Assembly: GCA_001829785.1 (NCBI GenBank)
Contig: MICF01000010.1
Coordinates: 62,001 to 126,000, forward strand
Length of the DNA: 64,000 nt
Origin: Sulfurimonas sp. RIFOXYD12_FULL_33_39
GTDB taxonomy: Bacteria > Campylobacterota > Campylobacteria > Campylobacterales > Sulfurimonadaceae
Direction: 5' to 3'
In this document: positions 48,084 to 55,045 of the stretch, piece after piece
How positions within the stretch are numbered: the stretch's first letter is position 1
How the letters are laid out: every line of letters starts with the position of its first letter
The notes under the pieces: generated by a model
The model's input: only the letters and a program-made list of their open reading frames with translations
Told to the model about the DNA's origin: nothing
Databases searched by the model: none
Program-made: the position numbers and the translations under genes

Positions 48084-48200
48084 GTGAAGAAATAGTTTCT
48101 TTTGTGACTGATATAAATAACTCATATTACTCAAAACATAATCTAAGTTAAAGATATACAAGATAATATTATATGTAAAAAAAATTATAAGGACAAGAAT

Positions 48201-48365
48201 ATGATGTATCAAGGTTACAATATAAAGGAAGTAGAAGAAGGACAAAAAATTTACTATGAAGTAATGATTAATGGTGAGCTTAGACGATTTGATTCAAAAG
48301 AAAAAGCTATTAATGATATTAATAAAGCCATCCAATCAAGAGTACATTATCAAAGTTTAGGATGA
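48201..48365 (+). CDS. small protein of unknown function
   Basis: A 54-residue frame starting MMYQGYNIKEVEEGQKIYY, with a good ribosome site (ATAAGGACAAG) seven bases before the ATG. The composition is protein-like (alternating charged and aromatic residues; a predicted beta-beta-alpha shape). It is one of only two plus-strand genes in the element. No family recognised; similar small proteins are common next to integration sites. Confidence 0.6.
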   Translation: MMYQGYNIKEVEEGQKIYYEVMINGELRRFDSKEKAINDINKAIQSRVHYQSLG

Positions 48366-48523
48366 GCCGTATATTATGATGTAGTGGTATAAACAAATTA
48401 AGCGTTTTTATATATTTTATGCAAATATTTTAATGGTCGTTTTTTTATAAGTGAATTTGATTGAGAAAGTGAAGAAGAAGAAAGAAGAAGTAGCAGCAGT
48501 TTGATTTTTTCTTTTTTGAACTC
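48366..48523. other. non-coding stretch with purine-rich run
   Basis: Between the small plus-strand gene and the zinc-ribbon gene no reading frame is supported. It is AT-rich, with a purine run of GAA-type repeats at about 48463-48490. Confidence 0.5.
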
Positions 48524-48545
48524 TATGAGCCGTTAGAGGCTCATA
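48524..48545. terminator. hairpin at the end of the minus-strand element operon
   Basis: TATGAGCC (48524-48531), loop GTTAGA, GGCTCATA (48538-48545): an 8-bp perfect stem just after the stop of the zinc-ribbon gene, the last gene of the long minus-strand run. There is no strong T tract on that strand, so termination strength is uncertain. Confidence 0.5.
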
Positions 48546-48550
48546 AAAAG

Positions 48551-48715
48551 TTATTTACTGTAAAAAATAAGTATGCCAAAAAAAATGACAATTAAAAGCC
48601 CATTTTTGATGAAGAACTGCGGCACTTTGAATTTTGGCTTACCGCAACTAGGACACTTTTCCGCTGAGCGGTGAACTGTAGCACCGCATCCGCATTTTTT
48701 ATAAAATAAACTCAT
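48551..48715 (-). CDS. small zinc-ribbon membrane protein
   Basis: A 54-residue frame starting MSLFYKKCGCGATVH. Four cysteines in the arrangement CGC...CPSC (residues 8-24) form a zinc ribbon, followed by one hydrophobic helix (about 39-52, LLIVIFFGILIFY). AAGGAAATT precedes the ATG at 48715. It is the last gene of the minus-strand run and follows the degenerate tail copy by one base. Function unknown. Confidence 0.65.
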   Translation of the reverse strand: MSLFYKKCGCGATVHRSAEKCPSCGKPKFKVPQFFIKNGLLIVIFFGILIFYSK

Positions 48716-48716
48716 G

Positions 48717-48830
48717 TTAATTTCCTTGTTTTAAATTTAATTTTTTGATCTGCAAATACAAAAGAGGTAGAGACATCAAAAGTCCGTCTCTGGCTCCTTC
48801 AATGAGAGCCGAAAGGCTTTTATTTCGTGC
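48717..48830 (-). pseudogene. out-of-frame copy of the C-terminal tail of the 79-residue neighbour gene
   Basis: In the frame ending TAA at 48717-48719 this stretch reads SLSALIEGARDGLLMSLP and then LLYLQIKKLNLKQGN, nearly the same as the C-terminus of the 79-residue protein encoded at 49720-49959. The 313-residue gene stops at 48776 in another frame, so this tail is not translated unless a frameshift occurs. The corresponding DNA at about 49725-49880 is clearly similar. It may be the original end of the 313-residue gene. Confidence 0.6.
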
Positions 48831-49717
48831 AAGAGAGTTTTTCTCTCTTCTCTTTCTCTTGGCGATATACTCCTCTTTCTCTCCTCTCTCTTTACTATAT
48901 ACTCCTCCCTTTGCTCATGCGACATATAATTCCAAACAAAAAATGTAGGTAGTGGATCGTCAGAGACAATACCATAGATTATTTCTGCTTTATTTTTATA
49001 AACTGCCATATAGTTTAAGACATCCTCGAATATCAGATTACCCTTATGAGAACTTGCATCTACCGCCCCGCCGCCTTTACTAACATAGTCTTCAAGATTT
49101 GTGTGAGATGTGATTTTACTTTCGCCCTCACGCAAAAACTCTTCTAAGTTATTAAGAAAATATCCATACGCCGTTTCGGGAAATGTGTTTTCAATCAACA
49201 GACTTGTCTCATGGGCTAGATCTTCAATGTATCTTTGTGCAACATATTTTTTTTGAGCCCACTCTTTATCCACTGGTGGTTTTTTCTTTCTTACTTTTTC
49301 CGGCTTTTGCAGGGCTAGCTTTTTTGCCGGCTTTTTAATTGTATTCGAGAATTTTTTTCTATCGGTAATTTTTTTGATTACCGCAAGATCCATAACACGG
49401 CAACATGACGGATGTGTGTAAACATAAATACTATCCTTGGATTCACAAAGCTCAATTTCATACTCTTTACCTAAATACTCTTCATCTTCTTTTGTGAGCG
49501 TTACAATCGGTGTATATATGATTTCTTTACAATTGCACTTAAAAAATTCAAGCTCCTCGGCGCAAGGTTTTCTAACTCCATATTCCTTTTCTAACTCCTC
49601 AGCAGTTTTGAGTTCTGCCGAAAATATGTAATCTTTATTTGCCAGAAAAGCGTACTTATGTTTAAGTACACTCCCTTGAATTTGATTTAAGGATGGTTTT
49701 TTACTCCTCTTTTTCAT
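48776..49717 (-). CDS. element protein of unknown function, 313 residues, altered C-terminus
   Basis: Basic, mostly soluble protein starting MKKRSKKPSLNQIQG. Visible features: CNC at about residue 64 and a PSCC pair near 105, possibly metal-binding; a Lys/Pro-rich linker (130-155); and a helical region with HETSLLIENTFPETAYGYF. Near the end, a 32-bp imperfect tandem duplication (copies of GAGGAGTATAT near 48905 and 48873) shifts the frame, so the last 35 or so residues differ from a downstream frame that matches the neighbour's tail. No family recognised. It starts three bases after the 79-residue gene. Confidence 0.6.
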   Translation of the reverse strand: MKKRSKKPSLNQIQGSVLKHKYAFLANKDYIFSAELKTAEELEKEYGVRKPCAEELEFFKCNCKEIIYTPIVTLTKEDEEYLGKEYEIELCESKDSIYVYTHPSCCRVMDLAVIKKITDRKKFSNTIKKPAKKLALQKPEKVRKKKPPVDKEWAQKKYVAQRYIEDLAHETSLLIENTFPETAYGYFLNNLEEFLREGESKITSHTNLEDYVSKGGGAVDASSHKGNLIFEDVLNYMAVYKNKAEIIYGIVSDDPLPTFFVWNYMSHEQREEYIVKREERKRSISPREREERKTLLHEIKAFRLSLKEPETDF

Positions 49718-49719
49718 GT

Positions 49720-49959
49720 TTATCCTTGCTTCAAATTTAATTTTCTGATCTGTATATACAAAAGAGGCAGAGACATCAGAAGTCCGTCTCTAGCTTTTGC
49801 TGGCAGTGTATTTTGAGAGATAGTATCTCTAACTTCTTTTAGTTTTCCAATAAGAGCCGAAAGGCTCTCATTTTGTGGCAGTGTATTAGTAAACTGCTCT
49901 ATGTTTTCATTAAGAGCTTGAAGCTCTTCTCTAACAAAATTATTCATTCTGTTTTTCAT
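49720..49959 (-). CDS. small helical element protein, 79 residues
   Basis: A helical protein starting MKNRMNNFVREELQALNEN with a probable coiled coil (residues 8-55) and a C-terminal hydrophobic-basic tail (DGLLMSLPLLYIQIRKLNL). The tail is duplicated, out of frame, at the end of the 313-residue gene. The start overlaps the stop of the DotA/TraY-like gene by one base, so translation is coupled. Function unknown. Confidence 0.6.
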   Translation of the reverse strand: MKNRMNNFVREELQALNENIEQFTNTLPQNESLSALIGKLKEVRDTISQNTLPAKARDGLLMSLPLLYIQIRKLNLKQG

Positions 49960-52424
49960 TATAATCTCCCTCCGAAATTTTTTGATTCTCCGACGAACTG
50001 ATCTGTGAGACTATCCATAACTTTATCGCCCTGTAAATCGATTGCCTCAATAAACGCTGTGTGCATTTTATTGATAATACCATATATTAGAACTATGCTA
50101 AATATTGAAACAGCAACCGAACTTACTCCATCGACACAGTAGATCACAAGTAAATTCATATTCTCTGAGGCATTATTTATGATATCAGGTGCCCCTACGA
50201 CTTTTGCCGTTGTGCCGCTCGAAATAGCGTTGTTTTTAACCAAACCAGCTATGATGTTTTTATTAAATGTATTTGCTATCGTTTGCAGCATTGCCTGAGC
50301 CGTAACAGCTAGCCAAATCGCCAAAACAAACAGTGGAATTTCAAGCATTGTGACTAATAGTTTTTTACCAAAATTCTTCATAAGAGTTGTGTTTTTATTT
50401 ACAAAAAGCACTGGTAGCAGAACGAGTCCGGCAAAATGAAAAATTAATATCTTTGCGAAAATGATTATAAATCTAGCTATACCAAATATCAAGATTGCTA
50501 AAACCGGCATTACGCTTAGCAGAGCCAAAACATAAATAACGGTGAAAGAATACGCTATCGGCTTAGAAGCCACATAACTACTTGCTGCCCCGACAACCCC
50601 GCCGACAATCCCGCCCACAAACTGGTCTAGCCATCCTTCTGAAACATCTGAAACAGCAGCACCGCCTGCCATACCTGCCGCACCGCCTAAAATGTGAGCA
50701 TTGCCTTCAACATAGGTGTATACACTTTGCGCCCCTGGAAGCAACCCATACGGGAGTGAACTCACGAACTTGTGCAATGCAATATTAAACATACTGCCGC
50801 CTCCGATCTCATCATTCAACCTCTTGATATGATTGTTCTCCTCTGCATACAGATTAGAAATAACATCACTTTGCAATTTCGTCACACCAAGTGCCAACAC
50901 ACTTAAATAACCCCAATCTCGGTAGAGCGAATATTGGAATTCAATCAAGTTCTCTAACACTTCTAGTTTTTGCTCTGCATTTATATCGTAACGAAAGGTG
51001 CTCTTTTCGTAAGCTACTTGATAATCTTTTTTCTTATTTTTATAGTTAAAAACAAGGTGATCTATTCCTGCGCAAGCGCTAAATGCATACTTAGCATAAG
51101 TATCGTTTGTGCCGCCGTCTAGCCTCAGCCCTTCAGGCGCAAGGTTATAATAATCCTTCCCTCCACTTTGACTCCAAGAGAGGGCATAACCCCATAATTC
51201 ACTAGATGGATAGATCGTATTGCCGTTTGAACTGTATATTGAAACTTTATCAACATTTAACATATTGCTAGAGTCATACATGTTAGAACACTCTGTTTGT
51301 AAATTTGTAGCATATTGTTCTAGTTTCTCGTACTGTTTCATCATGGCGTAAGAGTTTACAACCTGATCAGAGTTTGCAATACCTGCATTTGCGATAATTT
51401 CTGTGAGGGTATTATCTATCATAATTTTACTCATCTGATTTGCTATTTCATCCCCGAAGTAGTAACCAACTTTTTCAAAGTCGTGAATATGGGTTTTCAT
51501 GACTGTATTTGTGCTATCCGTCGCGTCATTTGCGTTGTAGGGAAGTAAAAGAAGGATACCTAGCAATAATCCAAAACCCCACGAAACTTTTGCAAATTTT
51601 TCGGTTTGTTCTTCTTTATCAGTGGCTTTTGACAAACGATTTAAAAGAATACCGCCCCCTGAAACTACACCGATTACAACGGCAAGATATAGCATCAGTT
51701 CAACGGCTAAGTTAGAAAGCCCACCGTAGATATTGAACAAACTAGCAGCGTTGTTTTTGATCAGTTCTGCGTTGTCTATGCTGGTGACTTCATCGCTATA
51801 GATGGTTGCTGTGTACTGATCCTGCAATTGAAGTTTCCCTGAGGCCTTTGTGCCGTCGATGTTAATAATGTCGGTATCTGTTAAATTTGCAGATAGCAGC
51901 ATTTGAGGAATAGTTAAAAACTCTCCGCCGTGAACACTTTGAGTTTGAGCCACTGCATCTTTTCTCTCGATTAAGGTTTTGTAGCGATTATCTAAAAAAT
52001 CCATTACGGAAGCGTTTTCTGCTTTTGCCGCCGCTTGATCTAACTTGAATTGCTCTGCTATTTTTGGAAATGAAACAGAGAACAAGCCCAAAGGGTTGTA
52101 TAAGTTATCCTTTAGGGCGTACATGCAAACTGCCGCGCCCGTTTTGGGATCCATGCGATATACTGTTGCAGTATATACATCACTATTTACAAAAGATCCA
52201 CAACTAAAAGTAGTGTCATTACTGGAGAGTTTGGTCTCTGGTAAGATAACACCCCTTTTAACAAGCTCCTCTCTTGAGAATGTAGCCATGGTATCCGCTC
52301 TATACTTGCCTACATCGCCTTTTTTGAAATCCTCCATGATCTGTTCTTTTGAGTATGTCGCCTGATAACCTTCTGCACCAAATAATACACTTGTAAAAAG
52401 TGAAATTAAAAATAGCTTTTTCAT
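49959..52424 (-). CDS. DotA/TraY-like polytopic conjugation membrane protein
   Basis: ATG at 52424 overlaps the upstream stop (ATGA) with AAGGTG upstream and is preferred to the GTG three codons earlier; the product has 821 residues. Layout: signal peptide (MKKLFLISLFTSVLFGAE), periplasmic domain to about 230, two helices (about 235-262 and 283-300), a long periplasmic loop, then five to six helices in the last 230 residues (including VLALLSVMPVLAILIFGIAR). This N-terminal-loop-C-terminal bundle plan matches DotA of type IVB secretion and TraY of IncI plasmids; TrbL or TraG-N are alternatives. It probably forms part of the conjugation channel. Confidence 0.6.
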   Translation of the reverse strand: MKKLFLISLFTSVLFGAEGYQATYSKEQIMEDFKKGDVGKYRADTMATFSREELVKRGVILPETKLSSNDTTFSCGSFVNSDVYTATVYRMDPKTGAAVCMYALKDNLYNPLGLFSVSFPKIAEQFKLDQAAAKAENASVMDFLDNRYKTLIERKDAVAQTQSVHGGEFLTIPQMLLSANLTDTDIINIDGTKASGKLQLQDQYTATIYSDEVTSIDNAELIKNNAASLFNIYGGLSNLAVELMLYLAVVIGVVSGGGILLNRLSKATDKEEQTEKFAKVSWGFGLLLGILLLLPYNANDATDSTNTVMKTHIHDFEKVGYYFGDEIANQMSKIMIDNTLTEIIANAGIANSDQVVNSYAMMKQYEKLEQYATNLQTECSNMYDSSNMLNVDKVSIYSSNGNTIYPSSELWGYALSWSQSGGKDYYNLAPEGLRLDGGTNDTYAKYAFSACAGIDHLVFNYKNKKKDYQVAYEKSTFRYDINAEQKLEVLENLIEFQYSLYRDWGYLSVLALGVTKLQSDVISNLYAEENNHIKRLNDEIGGGSMFNIALHKFVSSLPYGLLPGAQSVYTYVEGNAHILGGAAGMAGGAAVSDVSEGWLDQFVGGIVGGVVGAASSYVASKPIAYSFTVIYVLALLSVMPVLAILIFGIARFIIIFAKILIFHFAGLVLLPVLFVNKNTTLMKNFGKKLLVTMLEIPLFVLAIWLAVTAQAMLQTIANTFNKNIIAGLVKNNAISSGTTAKVVGAPDIINNASENMNLLVIYCVDGVSSVAVSIFSIVLIYGIINKMHTAFIEAIDLQGDKVMDSLTDQFVGESKNFGGRL

Positions 52425-52672
52425 TGCTGACACCTTTTAATTGGTTCTATTTCGGGGTGCTCCTCAAAATATTTAGCTAAATTTGCCTCTCTCTCCTCTA
52501 TGATTTTAAGAGCAGAAGCTGGCAAAGAGGACTTACAAGCACACTTTCCCTTGCTAAAGTACACTAGCTCACAAGGCTCCTCATTAGCCTTTAAATAGCC
52601 TGCATAAACAGTTATTGCAACAGCAATAACTGTAAAACCTGCGACAAGTCGCAACTTCAATCTTTTTTCCAT
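52421..52672 (-). CDS. single-pass element protein, 83 residues
   Basis: One membrane helix (residues 9-26, LVAGFTVIAVAITVYAGY) and a periplasmic tail with four cysteines (C33, C44, C46, C81), the middle pair as CAC. The cysteines may form disulfides or bind metal. It follows the four-helix protein gene by three bases (GGGG before the ATG) and overlaps the DotA/TraY-like gene by ATGA, so the three are coupled. No family recognised. Confidence 0.6.
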   Translation of the reverse strand: MEKRLKLRLVAGFTVIAVAITVYAGYLKANEEPCELVYFSKGKCACKSSLPASALKIIEEREANLAKYFEEHPEIEPIKRCQQ

Positions 52673-52675
52673 TTT

Positions 52676-53212
52676 TTACCCCTTGTAAAATAGTATTTTT
52701 TGATCGCAGACACAATAGAGATCTTTGTTTTTAAAATTTATAAAATCTAAAACAAACGCATAAACCAAATAGAAAAAGAAAGAATAATGGATTGAAATAG
52801 CAAGTGTCTTAGCACCAAAATCCGCTCCATGTAAAATTCCCGCCGCTATTAGCGCAACAGCAGCTACTGCAACACCAAAACCTACAACATATTTTTTAGC
52901 TGAAAATTCATCCAAATTAACCATTGCTAGAGGTGTAAACATACCTATTATTAATCCAAAGAACATCATGTGTTTGTCAGCCTGAATGTAAGGAAAAAGC
53001 CATACCGCCGCTAGAACCAAAAACAAGTAACGGTAAAGATAAGAGAGATACTTGTTAATTTTGGTAGCTGTACCCTCATATACATTGCTCTTAATCTTAA
53101 TGTTTTGAGCCGTAGTGCTGCTAACTAAAACTTCTTTTTGCTTTACTTGATAAGGTAAAAACCAAAAAGCAAAACTCATAAAACTATGGTACTTAATTAA
53201 CGATGTTTCCAT
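52676..53212 (-). CDS. four-helix membrane protein of unknown function
   Basis: 178 residues with a 50-residue cytoplasmic N-terminal part (VLVSSTTAQNIKIKSNVYEG) and four membrane helices (about 56-75, 80-97, 107-128, 140-158). AAGGAG precedes the ATG by six bases, and this is the first gene downstream of the near-consensus promoter at 53257-53286. It heads a unit with the 83-residue and DotA/TraY-like genes, so a part in the transfer channel is plausible. Confidence 0.62.
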   Translation of the reverse strand: METSLIKYHSFMSFAFWFLPYQVKQKEVLVSSTTAQNIKIKSNVYEGTATKINKYLSYLYRYLFLVLAAVWLFPYIQADKHMMFFGLIIGMFTPLAMVNLDEFSAKKYVVGFGVAVAAVALIAAGILHGADFGAKTLAISIHYSFFFYLVYAFVLDFINFKNKDLYCVCDQKILFYKG

Positions 53213-53256
53213 TTATATCTCCTTTATGTTTGCCGATTAAGCAATTTATTTAGTAC

Positions 53257-53281
53257 ATTATATCTAATACAGATATATAAT
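53257..53281. promoter_or_regulatory. inverted repeat operator inside that promoter
   Basis: ATTATATCT (53257-53265), spacer AATAC, AGATATATAAT (53271-53281): arms match apart from a 2-base insertion in the right arm. The dyad covers the -10 box and most of the spacer, an ideal place for a repressor; a further TATATCT lies at 53293-53299. The small HTH protein encoded 105 bases away is the natural candidate binder. Confidence 0.55.
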
Positions 53282-53286
53282 GTCAA
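53257..53286 (-). promoter_or_regulatory. near-consensus sigma-70 promoter for the membrane-protein unit
   Basis: On the minus strand TTGACA (53286-53281) and TATAAT (53262-53257) match the consensus exactly, 18 bases apart. Transcription should start near 53250 and run into the four-helix membrane protein gene at 53212. Confidence 0.7.
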
Positions 53287-53349
53287 GCTTTTTATATCTG
53301 AATTAGTAATTTATTATACTTTTATTTACCGAATCGGATATTTTTATGC

Positions 53350-53355
53350 TATAAT
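53350..53355 (+). promoter_or_regulatory. -10 box of the small HTH regulator gene
   Basis: TATAAT at 53350-53355, 30 bases before the ATG; the -35 region is weak (TTTACC at 53325-53330, 19-base spacing). Confidence 0.5.
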
Positions 53356-53385
53356 TCCTAATATTTAAAATTTAGGTAAAGCAAG

Positions 53386-53601
53386 ATGGAATTAGAGGAC
53401 TTTAAAAACAAGCTCGAAGAGGCAAATCTTAATTTAAAAGATTTCTCTGAGCTTGTCGGCATACCGTACAGTACAGTCACAAAATATGGTAGGAGTACTC
53501 CGATTGCATCTTGGATAGAACCCTTTTTAAATATTTACATTGAAAACCAAAAATTAGAGAGCATCAAACAAGAAATAAAAGATCTTGCTGATAGACTCTA
53601 A
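53386..53601 (+). CDS. small XRE-like helix-turn-helix regulator
   Basis: 71 residues; an HTH spans about 18-38 (LKDFSELVGIPYSTVTKYG), followed by an unusual short helical tail (LESIKQEIKDLADRL). AGGTAAAGCAAG precedes the ATG. It is transcribed away from the minus-strand transfer genes, and the dyad over their promoter lies between, so it is likely to repress that promoter and perhaps its own. Confidence 0.7.
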   Translation: MELEDFKNKLEEANLNLKDFSELVGIPYSTVTKYGRSTPIASWIEPFLNIYIENQKLESIKQEIKDLADRL

Positions 53602-53621
53602 TCTTTTTCTTTTACAAACCC

Positions 53622-53843
53622 CTATATAAAAATAGTGTCAAGATAGTTCAAAGTCTCTCTTTTAGTTCTGGGCGTGCCATTAACTATAAAGCACTCTATC
53701 TCGTTGAGATAAAGCGCCTCTCCAGTACTTGATATAACTCTCAACATCTTCTCATCATCAGTTTTGAGTTCCTGTACATGTCGTGCGGTCTGATCTTTGA
53801 GTGCTGCTATGAGCTTAAAGTTATGGGTAAAGGAAAATATCAT
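53622..53843 (-). CDS. element protein of unknown function, 73 residues
   Basis: A beta-rich small protein starting MIFSFTHNFKLIAALKD, with EALYLNEIECFIVNG in the middle. The start overlaps the TOPRIM protein stop by ATGA, and its ribosome site (AGGAGG) is part of the repeated tail sequence. No membrane segment, no family recognised. Confidence 0.55.
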   Translation of the reverse strand: MIFSFTHNFKLIAALKDQTARHVQELKTDDEKMLRVISSTGEALYLNEIECFIVNGTPRTKRETLNYLDTIFI

Positions 53844-55045
53844 CTCTCATATCCTCCTACTTGTTTTTCTTGCTCTTTAGATTTTGCTTTGTCAAGCCCT
53901 TGAGCGGCTCTTTGTAAATCTTCTTTTGTCATAGGTTCTATCTTTGAGCTATTTTGAGCTTTTTGGATAGCTTCCAAAGATGTAGCTATATTCTCGAAAA
54001 ATTCTTTATCTCTTGTCTCAATTCTATCTGCGATTTTCTCGCCTTTAAGAAGTAAATCATTAATATCTTGCTTGTACTCGCCCATGATGTCGTATTTGAT
54101 ACATTTAACCTCTGGTATATTCGCCTCTTGCATTATCTGAGCGGTGAATTTATATCCGGCTAAGTCATTCTGGTTAAATATCATTGGAGGCTCAAAACTA
54201 TTTTCTATTATCACTTCTGCAACCTTGAGAGCATTTGATACACTGTTTGCAATAATGATATTTACTCCATCTAACGGCATTTGCTGCCAAAAAGAAGCCA
54301 TATCAAGCTTACTTTCAAAAACGCATACCTTGCTTGAATTGGGGTTTGAAAAAAAAGAGATATCGCTTTGCCCCAAACTCATACTCTTGAGGTCGCCCAA
54401 TTTTTGTAAGAAGTGAATATCTCCACCCTTGCCGTCTCTGGTTAAAACTCCCACACCGTAAACCTTTTTAAGCTCTCCATTTTTGTTTTCGTATTCGCCG
54501 TTGATAATTTTGAGTTGCGGCGGGATCTTCACAATACCTCGCCCTGCCAAATAGTCGACTGCATTTTGATTTGAAGAGACTTCATAAACGCTTGTAACTC
54601 TTGAAATAGGATGAGAACTCTCACGGGTTTTATTAGCCTCTCTTTGAGCTGCAATTCTCTCGCGGTCTGCTTGAGATAATTGATAGTCTTGCTGTTTTGA
54701 ATTAAGAGCCTCTTCAAGATAATTTTTAACGCCTAAAGTCTGTAAAGAGTAATTAAGAGCCTCTTTATATGGCTTGTTTGTATAATCCATAACAACATTA
54801 ACGATTGAGCCATGCCCTCCGCCGTTTCCAAAATCACGGTAAACCCACTTTGATTTTTTTAAAGAGATATATGCTGACTTTGTTTTTTCTCCGCGGACAT
54901 TTATTTTGTAACTATCATTGCCGCTCTCTTTAAAATCGATCTTTAGATCTTGCAAGACTGGAAGAGGGTCTTGCAAAACTAGCAGCTCGTTTGTTTTTGA
55001 GATAAAAGCTTTTATCTCTTGATCTGTGTATCTTTTGTTACTCAT
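53840..55045 (-). CDS. primase-like TOPRIM protein (DUF3991/CHC2-type) with C-terminal tail
   Basis: ATG at 55045 overlaps the coupling protein stop (ATGA) and is preferred to the TTG two codons earlier; 401 residues. Residues 30-110 look like a CHC2 zinc-finger primase domain that has lost its cysteines (WVYRDFGNGGGHGSIVNVVM); residues 230-340 form a TOPRIM domain with FESKLD and the altered acidic motif NQNDLAG. The last 29 residues (from TKEDLQRAAQGLD to GGYER) are shared with the 575-residue protein. Conjugative plasmids such as RP4 and ColIb send primases to the recipient; a similar role is inferred. The active site is unusual, so primase activity is uncertain. Confidence 0.65.
   Translation of the reverse strand: MSNKRYTDQEIKAFISKTNELLVLQDPLPVLQDLKIDFKESGNDSYKINVRGEKTKSAYISLKKSKWVYRDFGNGGGHGSIVNVVMDYTNKPYKEALNYSLQTLGVKNYLEEALNSKQQDYQLSQADRERIAAQREANKTRESSHPISRVTSVYEVSSNQNAVDYLAGRGIVKIPPQLKIINGEYENKNGELKKVYGVGVLTRDGKGGDIHFLQKLGDLKSMSLGQSDISFFSNPNSSKVCVFESKLDMASFWQQMPLDGVNIIIANSVSNALKVAEVIIENSFEPPMIFNQNDLAGYKFTAQIMQEANIPEVKCIKYDIMGEYKQDINDLLLKGEKIADRIETRDKEFFENIATSLEAIQKAQNSSKIEPMTKEDLQRAAQGLDKAKSKEQEKQVGGYER
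53841..53925 (-). repeat. shared C-terminal tail plus coupling signal, copy 1
   Basis: About 85 bases nearly the same as 57252-57332. It encodes the end of the TOPRIM protein (DLQRAAQGLD...QVGGYER) and carries AGGAGG and the overlapping ATGA start for the next gene. The last 20 bases, ending GAGAGATG on the coding strand, are identical in the two copies. Confidence 0.8.
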
